Shown here piece after piece: positions 28,468-37,567 of a DNA stretch of 64,000 nt; positions within the stretch are counted from its first letter, which is position 1; each line of letters begins with the position of its first letter. The stretch comes from Thiodiazotropha sp040793985 (GTDB lineage: Bacteria > Pseudomonadota > Gammaproteobacteria > Chromatiales > Chromatiaceae). The stretch spans positions 1 to 64,000 of the forward strand of contig JBFNJI010000034.1 of NCBI GenBank assembly GCA_040793985.1, written 5' to 3'. Position numbers and translations under genes: made by a program. The notes under the pieces were generated by a model. The model was not told where the DNA came from and did not search any database. It saw only the letters and a list, made by a program, of their open reading frames with translations.

Positions 28468-29486
28468 CAGGGGTAAGCAATCCAGTCAATATCAAACAGA
28501 AACCACTGACCCCGGCGCTCACAGCACTTGTAGGGCCTCCATAGATTCCAGACATAGTCACCCTCGCTATCGACGCGGCCGCCACCCCAGCCGGCCAGGC
28601 TGGCTAGATCATTGGTACCAAAGACGTTGCAGCTCGATTCAGATAGCGGCAATAACATCTGCCAGGTGCCTGTGCTGCGGTCCTTCTCCATCAACGGACC
28701 CGGTGACCAAACCTTCATGGAACCCGATGAACCGGTCACGGGCACATAGACGTGCGGTTGCCCCGTACGCGTGACGATGTCACCTGCTCGCTGGGCATTG
28801 AGAGCAGCAGCCTTGGGTTCTTCGGCCTGTGTCGTCCAGCCGGTACGCGGATAGACACCACCCCAGGTCTGGAGGGGCCAGGTACCCACCTCGCGCAGAC
28901 CGGGAATCAGGCTGGCGGGATAGAAGATCTCCGGGATCTCTTGCCGCCACGACAGGGCATCGAGGCCGGACTGGAAATAGGGAAAGAAAGAAGTGGTTTC
29001 TGACGGACACAACAAACCAGTACCAGCAACGATACCCGTCTGCGAGCTCAGCGGGTGGCCAATGGCGTCAGTTTCCCGGTAGACCAGATTCTTGTGGTCG
29101 CGCTCCGAAGTTCCTTCCGTTCGGTTGCCAGCGCTGTCGATCGGCACCGGCAAAAAGGCGCCCAACAGCCCCGTGGCCGCCGTCTTCTGCGCCAAACCCA
29201 GGGTCGCGCGGATCTCGGTCCACGGATTCCCGCCCAGTTCGTTGTAGGTACTGACCACCAGGTCCGGGTTGTAATGCCCCACCTTGATCGAGGTGCGTAC
29301 GCTGCAGCCGGTCCAGGAGCAGCGCAACCAGAAACACATCCCAATAGGCATCCAGCGCATGCAGGAAAATGCCGCCGCTGTCGTCTGGGCCACGATCTGT
29401 GGTGTAGTCGTAGTACCGGAGAACCCGGTGACCGGCATCCATAGCGCAATGACAAGGCAGAATGATAGAAAGCTCTGGCGGATCAT
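28467..29486 (-). CDS. ICE transfer protein, TIGR03756 family (TraU-like)
   Basis: This 339-residue exported protein starts at ATG 29486, overlapping the TIGR03757 stop (ATGA). A signal peptide (SFLSFCLVIALWMPVTGFSG) is followed by a Cys-rich region (FSCMRWMPIGMCFWLRCSW) typical of TraU and its ICE relatives, and by VGHYNPDLVVSTYNELGGNPW. TraU proteins are periplasmic and are needed for DNA transfer rather than pilus growth. The C-terminus keeps Cys-Cys (RPYKCCERRGQWFLF). The position between the thioredoxin-like TIGR03757 and TIGR03755 is conserved in the class, and disulfide formation by the upstream protein would make sense for this Cys-rich product. Confidence 0.84.
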   Translation of the reverse strand: MIRQSFLSFCLVIALWMPVTGFSGTTTTPQIVAQTTAAAFSCMRWMPIGMCFWLRCSWTGCSVRTSIKVGHYNPDLVVSTYNELGGNPWTEIRATLGLAQKTAATGLLGAFLPVPIDSAGNRTEGTSERDHKNLVYRETDAIGHPLSSQTGIVAGTGLLCPSETTSFFPYFQSGLDALSWRQEIPEIFYPASLIPGLREVGTWPLQTWGGVYPRTGWTTQAEEPKAAALNAQRAGDIVTRTGQPHVYVPVTGSSGSMKVWSPGPLMEKDRSTGTWQMLLPLSESSCNVFGTNDLASLAGWGGGRVDSEGDYVWNLWRPYKCCERRGQWFLFDIDWIAYP

Positions 29487-29950
29487 CGCTTGCCTTCCCG
29501 CCGCCATACCAGGTAATGCGCAAGTGCAGTCTGCACATCGGTTACGCCGTATACGACTGCCTGGCCATCGAAGACAATGGCTGGATAGCGATCGATGCGG
29601 TAATGCATGGCTTTTGCCAGTCCCTCCGCCGCTCGCTGCATACTTGTTCGATCATTCTCATTGAGTTTCTGCAGACGCTGCAATACGATTTTTTCGGACT
29701 GTTCAGGATCTGTTGTAAGGCCTTGAGACAGGTTTGTCTCGATACGCCGGATACCATTCAATTCGTATAGTTGAATATCCATATTCTGATCTGCTGTTTT
29801 ACTGCCACTTAACGATTCCAACTGAAATCTTGAGCCTGTTGCGACAAAGACCTCGATAAGTAACGGCTGCTGGTAAGAAGGATCAGCATATGCCGTGCTG
29901 ATACCAAGGAAGAGTACTGATACAGGCGCTATGAAATGAAAAATGTTCAT
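29483..29950 (-). CDS. ICE transfer protein, TIGR03757 family (TraW/TrbC-like)
   Basis: This 155-residue periplasmic protein has a signal peptide (APVSVLFLGISTAYA). It then has a strand (PLLIEVFVATG), a helical middle, and YPAIVFDGQAVVYGVTDV, the thioredoxin-like fold of the TrbC/TIGR03757 group. No CxxC is present, so it is probably structural and not a redox enzyme. It is the first gene after the cargo 3 insertion and overlaps the TraU-like gene downstream (ATGA). Its natural promoter or upstream neighbour has been displaced, because the TraC-type ATPase gene that normally precedes it ends 7.6 kb away. Confidence 0.82.
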   Translation of the reverse strand: MNIFHFIAPVSVLFLGISTAYADPSYQQPLLIEVFVATGSRFQLESLSGSKTADQNMDIQLYELNGIRRIETNLSQGLTTDPEQSEKIVLQRLQKLNENDRTSMQRAAEGLAKAMHYRIDRYPAIVFDGQAVVYGVTDVQTALAHYLVWRREGKR

Positions 29951-30324
29951 AGCCGAGAATAATGCCTCGAACTATTAGGGCTTGATACGAAAAATCAATT
30001 CAGTGTCTGTTGGGGTTTCACCCAGCTGGTGAGGCGGATCTACGGAGCACGGAGCCGGGAGCGCAGATGCTAAACAGGAGGGGAACAAGCCTGGTAGAGC
30101 AGCCGAATCTGCAGGCGGATGTGACGCTGGCACGGTATGTCTTCGGAGACTCCCCCTTAGGGGTGAACGGGGGTGAGTTGATTAGGCCCGCACCTATCAC
30201 TGCCCTTACCCGCACCATGAACAGCGGGGTGATGCAAGGGGTGTAACAGAACTATTTGTATCTAACCCCAAATATCCACCACGTGTTGTAAGCTATAGCC
30301 CTCGGTGCCAAGAAATAATTCGAG
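29951..30324. other. Non-coding edge of cargo 3 with a GC-rich, possibly structured block
   Basis: From about 30010 to 30250 the sequence is GC-rich with nested inverted segments, for example CTCCCCC...GGGGGTGAG near 30149-30176, and GCGGGGTGAT near its end. It looks like a structured RNA or a fragment of an intron or transposon end. A 78-codon open frame crosses it, but its translation is not recognisable. The block ends with GGGGTGTAACA, which recurs at 37090. Confidence 0.35.
30238..30248. repeat. 11-base direct repeat, left copy (cargo 3)
   Basis: GGGGTGTAACA occurs here and at 37090-37100 in the same orientation, just outside the STAND gene. It could be a target duplication, recombination scar or mobile-element end; chance cannot be excluded for 11 bases. 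Confidence 0.35.
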
Positions 30325-30472
30325 CACGGCCCCTTTAATTCGCTATCCGATACGGCGTCAGGAGCCGCTCTCACCGACAGAACCGGACAGCTCGACCGGT
30401 TTCATTGACCGAGCTTTCTTCAAGAACCTTTTCAAATCTGCGTGCCAACGTGGTAAGTTTTCTTTGTTCCAT
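30325..30472 (-). pseudogene. N-terminal remnant of an IS4-like transposase
   Basis: Reading minus from ATG 30472 (AAAAGGAAACCCGA upstream): EQRKLTTLARRFEKVLEESS, VNETGRAVRFCR, stop, ERLLTPYRIAN, stop. This matches the start of IS4-family transposases as I know them (LARxF.KVLEES.VNE.GRA..FCQRER..TP.R). Two in-frame stops and loss of everything downstream show that it is dead. It ends where the STAND gene's upstream region begins. Confidence 0.6.
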
Positions 30473-30585
30473 TCGGGTTTCCTTTTCAGGTTTCTATACA
30501 ACTTCATGATTTGGAAACCTTGAATGGAACTCAAGATTATTTTTTCAATGCTCTCGTAGATTTATTTGATCCTACCTATGATGCA

Positions 30586-33500
30586 ATGCTACTGACAGGC
30601 CGCACGTTTCGGGTCTTCGTGAGCTCTACGTTTGACGATTTCAAGGTCGAGCGTAACGCGCTGCAGGAGCGCGTGTTTCCGAAGCTGCGCGAGCTCTGTC
30701 TCGCGCACGGCGCGCGCTGGCAGGCGATCGATCTTCGCTGGGGCGTGAGCAGTGAGGCGTCACTCGATCAACAGGCGCTTTCGATCTGTCTGGCCGAGGT
30801 CGCGCGTTGCCAGCGGCTGAGCCCACGGCCCAATTTCATCGTGCTACTCGGCGATCGCTACGGCTGGCAGCCGGCACCTCCGGAAATTCCTGAGGACGAT
30901 TATCGCGCGCTAACCGATCGTATGGTAGGCGATGACCGCGCACTCGTCGCGCGATGGTACGCGCTCGATCGCAACAACGTGCCGCCGAGCTATCGCCTCC
31001 AACCGCGCGATGCCGAGCACGCCGATCCCGTGCTCTGGAGTGAGATCGAGCGCAGGCTCGTCGATGCTCTCAAGCGCGCCGCTGCAACCCTGGTAGCACA
31101 GCCGAATCTCGGCATCGGCGCCTCGGCGACTGAACGCGAAATTGACGCCGGCACGCTGACGGGCGAACTCGAGGCCGCCGCCCCCAATCATGTGTTCGCG
31201 TTCCTGCGGAGTATCGACGGGCTGCCCAACGATAAGTCGGCAAGCGTGTTCCGCGACATAGGGCCGGACGGTCGTCCCGACGCCGAGGCCTCCGGCCGCC
31301 TCGCCCGCTTGAAGCAACGTCTGTACACAGGACTCGGCGACAACGTGTTCAACTATCCTTCGGAATGGCTTGGGCGCCAAGCAAACCGCGATGGGCCGGC
31401 GATTTCCTACGCGCACATCAATCGGCTCTGCGACGACGTGTATGACGCACTTCGCACGGTGATTCTCACCGAGATCGAGCAGCTCTCGCAGCGCGACCCG
31501 ACCGATGTCGAGCGCGATGCACACGCGGAATTCGGCCGCGAGCGGCGGCGCCATTTCATCGGACGCGGACACGAACTTGAGCGCGCCGCACGCTATCTGA
31601 GCGCAGCCGAGGCCGGACCTACCCTGCTCGTCACAGGTGCGCCGGGCTCGGGCAAGTCCGCGTTACTGGCTGAGATGGTCGAAAGAACGCGCGCCATACA
31701 TCCCGATACCGTGATCGTGGAGCGCTACATCGGCGCGACTTCGAAATCGACGAACGGCGTCGACCTTCTCCGAGGGCTCTGTGCCGAGATCGCGCTAGCC
31801 TATGACGTCGCGGAGCCTGGCGAAGCGGGCAACTACTCCGAGCTCGTGCACCGTTTCGCAAAGCTGCTCGGCAGCGCATCTTCCGACCGGCCGCTCATGG
31901 TTTTCGTCGACGCGCTTGATCAGCTCCCGGACTACGATCCGGCGCGCGATCTTGCTTGGCTTCCGTTTCGAACCGGGCCGGAGTCGCGCATCGCTGTTTC
32001 CTTCATCCCCGAGGCGCTCGCAGACGCGGCTGCGCGCATTCAGCCCGGGCGTTCAATCGCGCTCGAGCCGCTGTTGGCGGGTGAAGGCTCTTCATTGCTC
32101 GATCATTGGCTCGCAGACGCAGGCCGGATGCTGACGTCCGTGCAACGCACGCTCGTGCTCGACGCGTTCGGCGAGGACGGACGGCCACTCTATCTCAGAG
32201 TCGCGTTCGAACTCGCGCGCCGTTGGCGATCTCACGACAACCCGCACCCACTTGCGCGCAGCATCTCCGGGATTTTCACCGAGTACATCGGCGAGCTCGC
32301 AGATCGGAGACGCCACGGCCCGCTCTTGACCGGGCGGGCGCTTGGCTTTCTGGCCGCGGCCAAGCACGGGATCGCCGAGGACGAGATGCTCGACCTCCTG
32401 GCAGCAGACAATGAGGTATTCAAGGACTTTCTCGCACATGCGCGCCACGAGCTACCAGCCGGCACGGCGCGCCGACGGTTGCCGGTCGTCGTGTGGTCGC
32501 GGTTACACATCGATCTCGAACCGTTCATTACCGAGCGGATGGCCGATGGCACACTCGTGTATAGCTTTTACCACGGGCAGTTTCGTGCCGCTGCCGCAGG
32601 CACGACCGTCGTCGACATGCCTAGGGCGCACGCCGCGATCGCGCACTACTTCGAGCAGCAACCACTTAAGCGCAGTGAAACTCATGCGCGCACACCGAAT
32701 CTGCGCAAACTTTCCGAGCAGCCGTTTCAAGAGATGCACGCACGGCACTGGGCACAGCTAGAAGCAACGCTTGCGAGCTTCGCGTTCGTCGATGCGAAAG
32801 TGCGTGCGCTAGGCGCGCAGGCCCTCGTCGAGGACTATGAAGGTCTCAGCGTGAACGGCTACGAGCGGACCGAGCTGTCGCTGATCGGTGGCGCGGTTCG
32901 ATTGGCGTCGCACGTCATCGACCGGGATCCCGAGTTGCTCGCATCGCAGCTGTGTGGCCGTTTGGTTGACACGGGCGCTCCATTGATTCGAGGGCTCCTC
33001 GACGAAGCGCGGGCACTCGCGCCCTCCATCTGGCTAAGGCCAGTCACGGCCTCGCTCGAGCGTCCCGGAGGCGCGTGCCTGCGCATCCTCGACGGCTACA
33101 CCAATGGAATTATGAGGGCGAGTTGGTCGATCGAGCTCATAGACAACCGAGTACTGCTGACGGCCGGGCCTGCTGCGGAGAGCACGCTCAAGCTCTGGAA
33201 CGTCGATACAGGCGCCGTGCTGTCCGATGTTGAGACGCCGTCTGGCAACGTGCGCACCTTGCTCGTCACCGGCCCCGAACGCGCGATCACGCTTGAATAC
33301 TCGGGCTCATTGCGATTTTGGGATCTGCGTGTCGGTGTCGTGACGTATGCGTTCGAATTCGAAGAGACCAAAGACTCGGCATTTGTGCGCCTCCTTGCTA
33401 TTCCACGGCTGCAACGCAACTTAGATCGCTTATCGGGCGGTGTCCGCTCGGTTGCACTGAGCACCGACAAGACACGTGTTGCCGGCGGGCTCGCCGACGG

Positions 33501-36500
33501 CACCGTGCGCGTTTGGGATGCCGAGACGGCAGAAGAGATAGAGCGCTTCGATCACTCCGAGCTGCCACCGGGACCCGCACCGGTCGGTATGGCCCATGAG
33601 GTCGCTCACGTCGAGTTTTGCACCGAGGGGCGTTTGCTGACCCAGTCGTATCGCAGGCTCAAGCTTTGGGATCTCGCGACCGGGACCGAGATTCATCGGC
33701 ACGACATAGAGCACCCGCGATTCCTGGGCGCTCTACTCGTCACGTCCGACGGTCCCGCAGCAGTGTTCACAGTGGACAGTGCCGAGCAGGCGGAAGGCAG
33801 CGTGCTGCGCGTCTGGGATCTCGACTCGGGAAGGATTCGATTCGAACAGGCATATACGCAGAAACATACACCGATCGCGCTTGTGCCAGGCGGCCGGTTG
33901 CTGGCTGCTGGCTGGCGTATGCCGCTGCGTGTGCTCGATCTCGCGACTGGCGCGAACGTCTGGGTCGCGGGAGGACCTGTCGTGTGCCGAGCGAGCGCGC
34001 TGACACGCGATGGGCGGCTCGCGGTCATCGGTGACGACCGCGGCGGCTTGAGCCTCTGGGATCTCTCAAGCGGCCGCAAGGTCTGCACGGCCGACGGCCA
34101 CTCAGGCGAGATCCAGGCTATCCGCATGAGCGGAGATGATCGGCGCATGTTCACGGCGTCGGAGGATAATACCGTCCGGGTCTGGGATTTCGAGGCGCTA
34201 CAAACCGGCGCGACGCTCCCGAGCTCGCATGGCGTGCTGCGCCAGGTTGCGGTGCTCCATGACGAACCGACGGCCGTCGCAGCGCATTTCGATGGTACCG
34301 TTTCCACTTGGGACGTCGAGTCGGGTCAGCCCATGGCTGAACTCGGCAGGCACGGCCACGAGTTGCAATCGCTGATCGTAGCGCAGACGGATCTCTTCGC
34401 GGCGACCGGGGACGACAAAGGATTCGCAAAGATCTGGGACCTCAGTGGCAAACGATCGCCGCTGACGCTCGAAACGGGCAAGCTGCAGCTCACGGAGCTC
34501 ACGTTCTCGAAGGACGGTGGACGGTTGGCGGTCGCACTCGGCAGGCACGTCCGGGACGCTCAAGAGACGGCCGCTGCATCGCGGGATGTAAACACGTACG
34601 TGAGACTCGTGACCGAGGATTCGCTCTCATGGGCATACGTTTACGACGTTGGAATCGAGCGGGAAGTCGGGCGCATGCGACTGTCCGGCCATCCGGCGGC
34701 CATCGCGCTCTCGGAGGACGGCAGGCTGCTCGTCACGGCTAGCGAAGATGTAGTTGAGCTCTGGCTCGTGGACACCGGCGCGCTGCTTCGCTGCTACGAG
34801 CTGGAGACGGACAGCGACAAGGCACTGGCCGTGATTCGTGACTTCTCTGCGGCCGCCTGTGTAGTGAAGGGACCCCGAATCGCCGTGATCGATCTGGTCG
34901 CCGCTGCTGAGCCTCGATTCTTTGACCCGCGAGTCGGCAGTGTTGCGGCGCTGCACGCGTGCGGAGCACCCGGAGCGACGCGTTTGGTCGTCGTGGGCAG
35001 CGAGGCGATCCGGATGTTTGACCTCGCGACGCTTGATGAGCTCGCATGCTTCGGCTCGGGCGATCGAGCGCTCGGAGTCGCGTTCTCGCCAGGTGAGGCC
35101 CACCTGGCTGCGGGCTTCTCGTCAGGCACCATCAAGGTCTGGAGCCTATCTACGATGCAGCAAATCGCACGATTCACCGCTGATTCGGGGGTCGGCACAC
35201 TCGCGATCTCCGGCTTCGGTCCGACCGTCGTTGCGGGCGATCACCGTGGCTCGATGCACTTCCTGCGCTTCGAAGGTGTCGAACCCAAGTCGCACGACGT
35301 CGCAACGTGCCCGCCTCGGGCCGATCGGGACGAGCGACTCGCGGCAGTGCCCGATGAGCGCGAGCGTTTGCGCCGCGCCAATGCTCTGATCAGGAGCGCT
35401 GGCAGACTCGAGCGTAGCGAACACTTCGATGCGGCGCTCGAGCAGGCAGAAGCAGCACTCGAGCTGGCGGAACCTGGGGGAACAGGAGATGCCTGGGCGT
35501 CGATTCGAGGTGAAGCTTTGGCGCGAGTGGGCCAAGCTCAATACGCGGGCGGCGACGTACCCGCGGCACGAGAGACTTTCGAGCGTGCGCGTAAGATCGT
35601 CGAACCACTCGCCGCAACGCGCTCTGACGATGCGCCCCTCTTGAAGCTACTCGCAACCATTTGGACACGCATCGGCTTCGCGGCTCAAGCGAGCGGCGAC
35701 TTTGATGCGGCGCTCGCGGCGCACACAGCCGCGCTCGCTGCAGCCGACCCTATCGCAGACATTGATCCCGGCGATAAGCCATTCCACGAACTTCGCGCAC
35801 AAGCGCGCATGGCGCTCGGTGAAATGCTCGACATGCGCGGGGACGCTGAGGTTGCGCTCGAGCACTACCTCGCAGCCGTCTGTATCCTCGATCCGTTTGC
35901 GTCACGCTTCCTATTCGATACGCGTTTGCACAGAATGCGCATTCACGCGATCACGAGCTGCACTCGCACGGCAATCAACCTCGGCCGCTTCGAGCAGGCA
36001 GAGTTCATCAAGAAGCTGCTCGATGTGGCGCTCGTGTCCGGCGAGCTGCTCGAGCGTTATGGAATGCGAGATCTGGGGTCGTTCCGGAACCTCGCGCAAG
36101 CGAAGTTTCTGCTGGCCAGGGTCCACACGGCTACGAACGACACGGCGGCCGCGTTCGAGGCCTGCCGCGCGACGATCGCGCTGATCGAGTCATGGCCCAC
36201 CGGCTGGTCCGCTGGCCAAGCCGAGATCCGGCACTGGTCGGAAGATGCAGCGCTTCTGGAGATCGCCGCGAACGCACGCCTGCAGCAGGGGTACCTGCTG
36301 CAGGCGCAAGGCGAGATCGTTGCGGCGACCCAGAGTCAGGTCGAGGCGCTCGCGATTGCCGATGCGCTGCACGAAACCCATCCCGCCGAGACCCGGTACG
36401 AGGTGCTTCGCGCCAGCATCCTGCTACAGCTCGGCAATTCCCAGCAGTCAAAGGGCGAGCTTGCGGCCGCGCTCGCAACGCTGCGTGACGCAGCCTCCAT

Positions 36501-37068
36501 CGTGGATCATCTGCTAGTCAGGGAGCAGAATCATCCAGTGGCGCGCGAGCAGCAGGCCAACATCGACCTCAAGATCGGCGAAGTGCTCGCGCAGCAGGGA
36601 GACATCGAGCCTGCGGCGAGCCACATCTCCAACGTCGTTATGGCCATTGAACCAATACTCAAGGAAGCGCCGACGGCGTCCTGGCTGCGGCTGTATGCAA
36701 CGGCGCAGATGCAATGGGGCTACCTCGCCAACGCCCAGGGCGATCGCGCGCTGGCAATCGATGCGCTGCGCGCGGCACTTGCGAATGTCGACGCGTTGGC
36801 CGAGTCGACGCCTGATGATCCGAAGGTGGCATGGCTACGGCAGAACATCCTCGCGCTCAAGAACCAGCTCGAGCCGCACTCACAATCCGAGTTCAGGTCA
36901 GCTTCCAGGCCAGGGCCAGCCGATGTACCAATACCAAATCCCGCGACCGATCCAAACAGGGCAACTGCTCTTAACATCGAATACCAGAAGAAACTGGCTG
37001 ACTGGAAGGCATTACCCTGGTGGCAACGAGTGCGAACAAAACGACCAGAACCACCTCACGGCATTTGA
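30586..37068 (+). CDS. Giant DUF4062-NACHT/STAND-WD40-TPR protein (TEP1/NWD1-like)
   Basis: This protein has about 2160 residues. I start it at ATG 30586 because DUF4062 begins at once (RTFRVFVSSTFDDFKVERNA); an in-frame TTG at 30511 would add 25 residues. DUF4062 spans about 5-110. The STAND ATPase has FIGRGHELERAARYL near 325, Walker A TGAPGSGKSALL near 350 and Walker B LMVFVDALDQLP near 436. About 840-1565 holds some 13 WD40-type blades (LKLWNVDTG, VRVWDAET, LSLWDLSSG, VRVWDFEA, AKIWDLSG, IKVWSLST), enough for two propellers. About 1600-2100 is TPR-rich. STAND proteins switch from ADP- to ATP-bound oligomers on sensing a ligand, and many bacterial ones are antiphage. Here DUF4062 (TIR-like fold) would be effector or adaptor, and WD40/TPR the sensor. 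It stands alone, opposite to the tra genes, and is visibly GC-richer. Confidence 0.85.
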   Translation: MLLTGRTFRVFVSSTFDDFKVERNALQERVFPKLRELCLAHGARWQAIDLRWGVSSEASLDQQALSICLAEVARCQRLSPRPNFIVLLGDRYGWQPAPPEIPEDDYRALTDRMVGDDRALVARWYALDRNNVPPSYRLQPRDAEHADPVLWSEIERRLVDALKRAAATLVAQPNLGIGASATEREIDAGTLTGELEAAAPNHVFAFLRSIDGLPNDKSASVFRDIGPDGRPDAEASGRLARLKQRLYTGLGDNVFNYPSEWLGRQANRDGPAISYAHINRLCDDVYDALRTVILTEIEQLSQRDPTDVERDAHAEFGRERRRHFIGRGHELERAARYLSAAEAGPTLLVTGAPGSGKSALLAEMVERTRAIHPDTVIVERYIGATSKSTNGVDLLRGLCAEIALAYDVAEPGEAGNYSELVHRFAKLLGSASSDRPLMVFVDALDQLPDYDPARDLAWLPFRTGPESRIAVSFIPEALADAAARIQPGRSIALEPLLAGEGSSLLDHWLADAGRMLTSVQRTLVLDAFGEDGRPLYLRVAFELARRWRSHDNPHPLARSISGIFTEYIGELADRRRHGPLLTGRALGFLAAAKHGIAEDEMLDLLAADNEVFKDFLAHARHELPAGTARRRLPVVVWSRLHIDLEPFITERMADGTLVYSFYHGQFRAAAAGTTVVDMPRAHAAIAHYFEQQPLKRSETHARTPNLRKLSEQPFQEMHARHWAQLEATLASFAFVDAKVRALGAQALVEDYEGLSVNGYERTELSLIGGAVRLASHVIDRDPELLASQLCGRLVDTGAPLIRGLLDEARALAPSIWLRPVTASLERPGGACLRILDGYTNGIMRASWSIELIDNRVLLTAGPAAESTLKLWNVDTGAVLSDVETPSGNVRTLLVTGPERAITLEYSGSLRFWDLRVGVVTYAFEFEETKDSAFVRLLAIPRLQRNLDRLSGGVRSVALSTDKTRVAGGLADGTVRVWDAETAEEIERFDHSELPPGPAPVGMAHEVAHVEFCTEGRLLTQSYRRLKLWDLATGTEIHRHDIEHPRFLGALLVTSDGPAAVFTVDSAEQAEGSVLRVWDLDSGRIRFEQAYTQKHTPIALVPGGRLLAAGWRMPLRVLDLATGANVWVAGGPVVCRASALTRDGRLAVIGDDRGGLSLWDLSSGRKVCTADGHSGEIQAIRMSGDDRRMFTASEDNTVRVWDFEALQTGATLPSSHGVLRQVAVLHDEPTAVAAHFDGTVSTWDVESGQPMAELGRHGHELQSLIVAQTDLFAATGDDKGFAKIWDLSGKRSPLTLETGKLQLTELTFSKDGGRLAVALGRHVRDAQETAAASRDVNTYVRLVTEDSLSWAYVYDVGIEREVGRMRLSGHPAAIALSEDGRLLVTASEDVVELWLVDTGALLRCYELETDSDKALAVIRDFSAAACVVKGPRIAVIDLVAAAEPRFFDPRVGSVAALHACGAPGATRLVVVGSEAIRMFDLATLDELACFGSGDRALGVAFSPGEAHLAAGFSSGTIKVWSLSTMQQIARFTADSGVGTLAISGFGPTVVAGDHRGSMHFLRFEGVEPKSHDVATCPPRADRDERLAAVPDERERLRRANALIRSAGRLERSEHFDAALEQAEAALELAEPGGTGDAWASIRGEALARVGQAQYAGGDVPAARETFERARKIVEPLAATRSDDAPLLKLLATIWTRIGFAAQASGDFDAALAAHTAALAAADPIADIDPGDKPFHELRAQARMALGEMLDMRGDAEVALEHYLAAVCILDPFASRFLFDTRLHRMRIHAITSCTRTAINLGRFEQAEFIKKLLDVALVSGELLERYGMRDLGSFRNLAQAKFLLARVHTATNDTAAAFEACRATIALIESWPTGWSAGQAEIRHWSEDAALLEIAANARLQQGYLLQAQGEIVAATQSQVEALAIADALHETHPAETRYEVLRASILLQLGNSQQSKGELAAALATLRDAASIVDHLLVREQNHPVAREQQANIDLKIGEVLAQQGDIEPAASHISNVVMAIEPILKEAPTASWLRLYATAQMQWGYLANAQGDRALAIDALRAALANVDALAESTPDDPKVAWLRQNILALKNQLEPHSQSEFRSASRPGPADVPIPNPATDPNRATALNIEYQKKLADWKALPWWQRVRTKRPEPPHGI

Positions 37069-37089
37069 ATAGAAGAAAACGGCTTAACT

Positions 37090-37100
37090 GGGGTGTAACA
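37090..37100. repeat. 11-base direct repeat, right copy (cargo 3)
   Basis: GGGGTGTAACA, identical to 30238-30248. It lies 21 bases after the STAND stop and immediately before the IS1634-like transposase remnant. Confidence 0.35.
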
Positions 37101-37501
37101 AAATCATTGACCACGTCAATATCGCCTGGCTCAAGCAACAGGGCCACCGCGACCTGGTGGTCAGTCGCAAGCGCACGCGCGCCTTCGATCCACAGGCGGC
37201 GGTCATCGTCAAGGAAGCACCAGATCAGCAGATCCGGATCCACCACGTGCACAATGAGCAGACCCAGGAGGTCGAGCTTCATTGTCACTCCCAGGCCCGG
37301 GAACTCAAGGAGCAGACGATGCAGGACCGCGCGACCGAACACTTCTAGCAGCAGCTTCAGTCACTCGCTGACGGCTTTCGCAAGCAGGGCTGCACCAAAC
37401 GCTACGACAAGGTGCTGCAGCGTCTTGGACGACTGCGCTAAAAATATCCTCGCGCCGCACAACACTATGCGATCGATGTCGAGAAGGCGCCAGAATATTA
37501 G
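37101..37501 (+). pseudogene. C-terminal remnant of an IS1634-like transposase
   Basis: One plus-strand frame reads IIDHVNIAWLKQQGHRDLVV, SRKRTRAFDP, then TEHF-stop-QQLQSLADGFR, KRYDKVLQRLGRLR-stop-KYPRAAQHYAIDVEK and a third stop at 37499. The order (DLVVSRKR, LADGL/F, KRYDKVLxRLGRLREKYPRxAxxY) is that of IS1634-family DDE transposases. Stops at 37346, 37439 and 37499 show decay. It separates the STAND gene from the convergent TraC-type gene, and with the IS4 piece it brackets cargo 3. Confidence 0.65.
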
Positions 37502-37567
37502 GGGACGTAGCACGGTTTATTATCACCAGTAGGGTTGTTATTCGATTACCACCCACTCAATCTCAAA

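Noticed and set aside
30010..30246. 78-codon plus-strand frame before cargo 3
   Set aside because: No recognisable protein and no clear ribosome site; the block looks structured and non-coding.
33693..35103. Long minus-strand frames opposite the STAND gene
   Set aside because: Antisense shadows of the WD40 region; composition and repeats follow the plus-strand codons.
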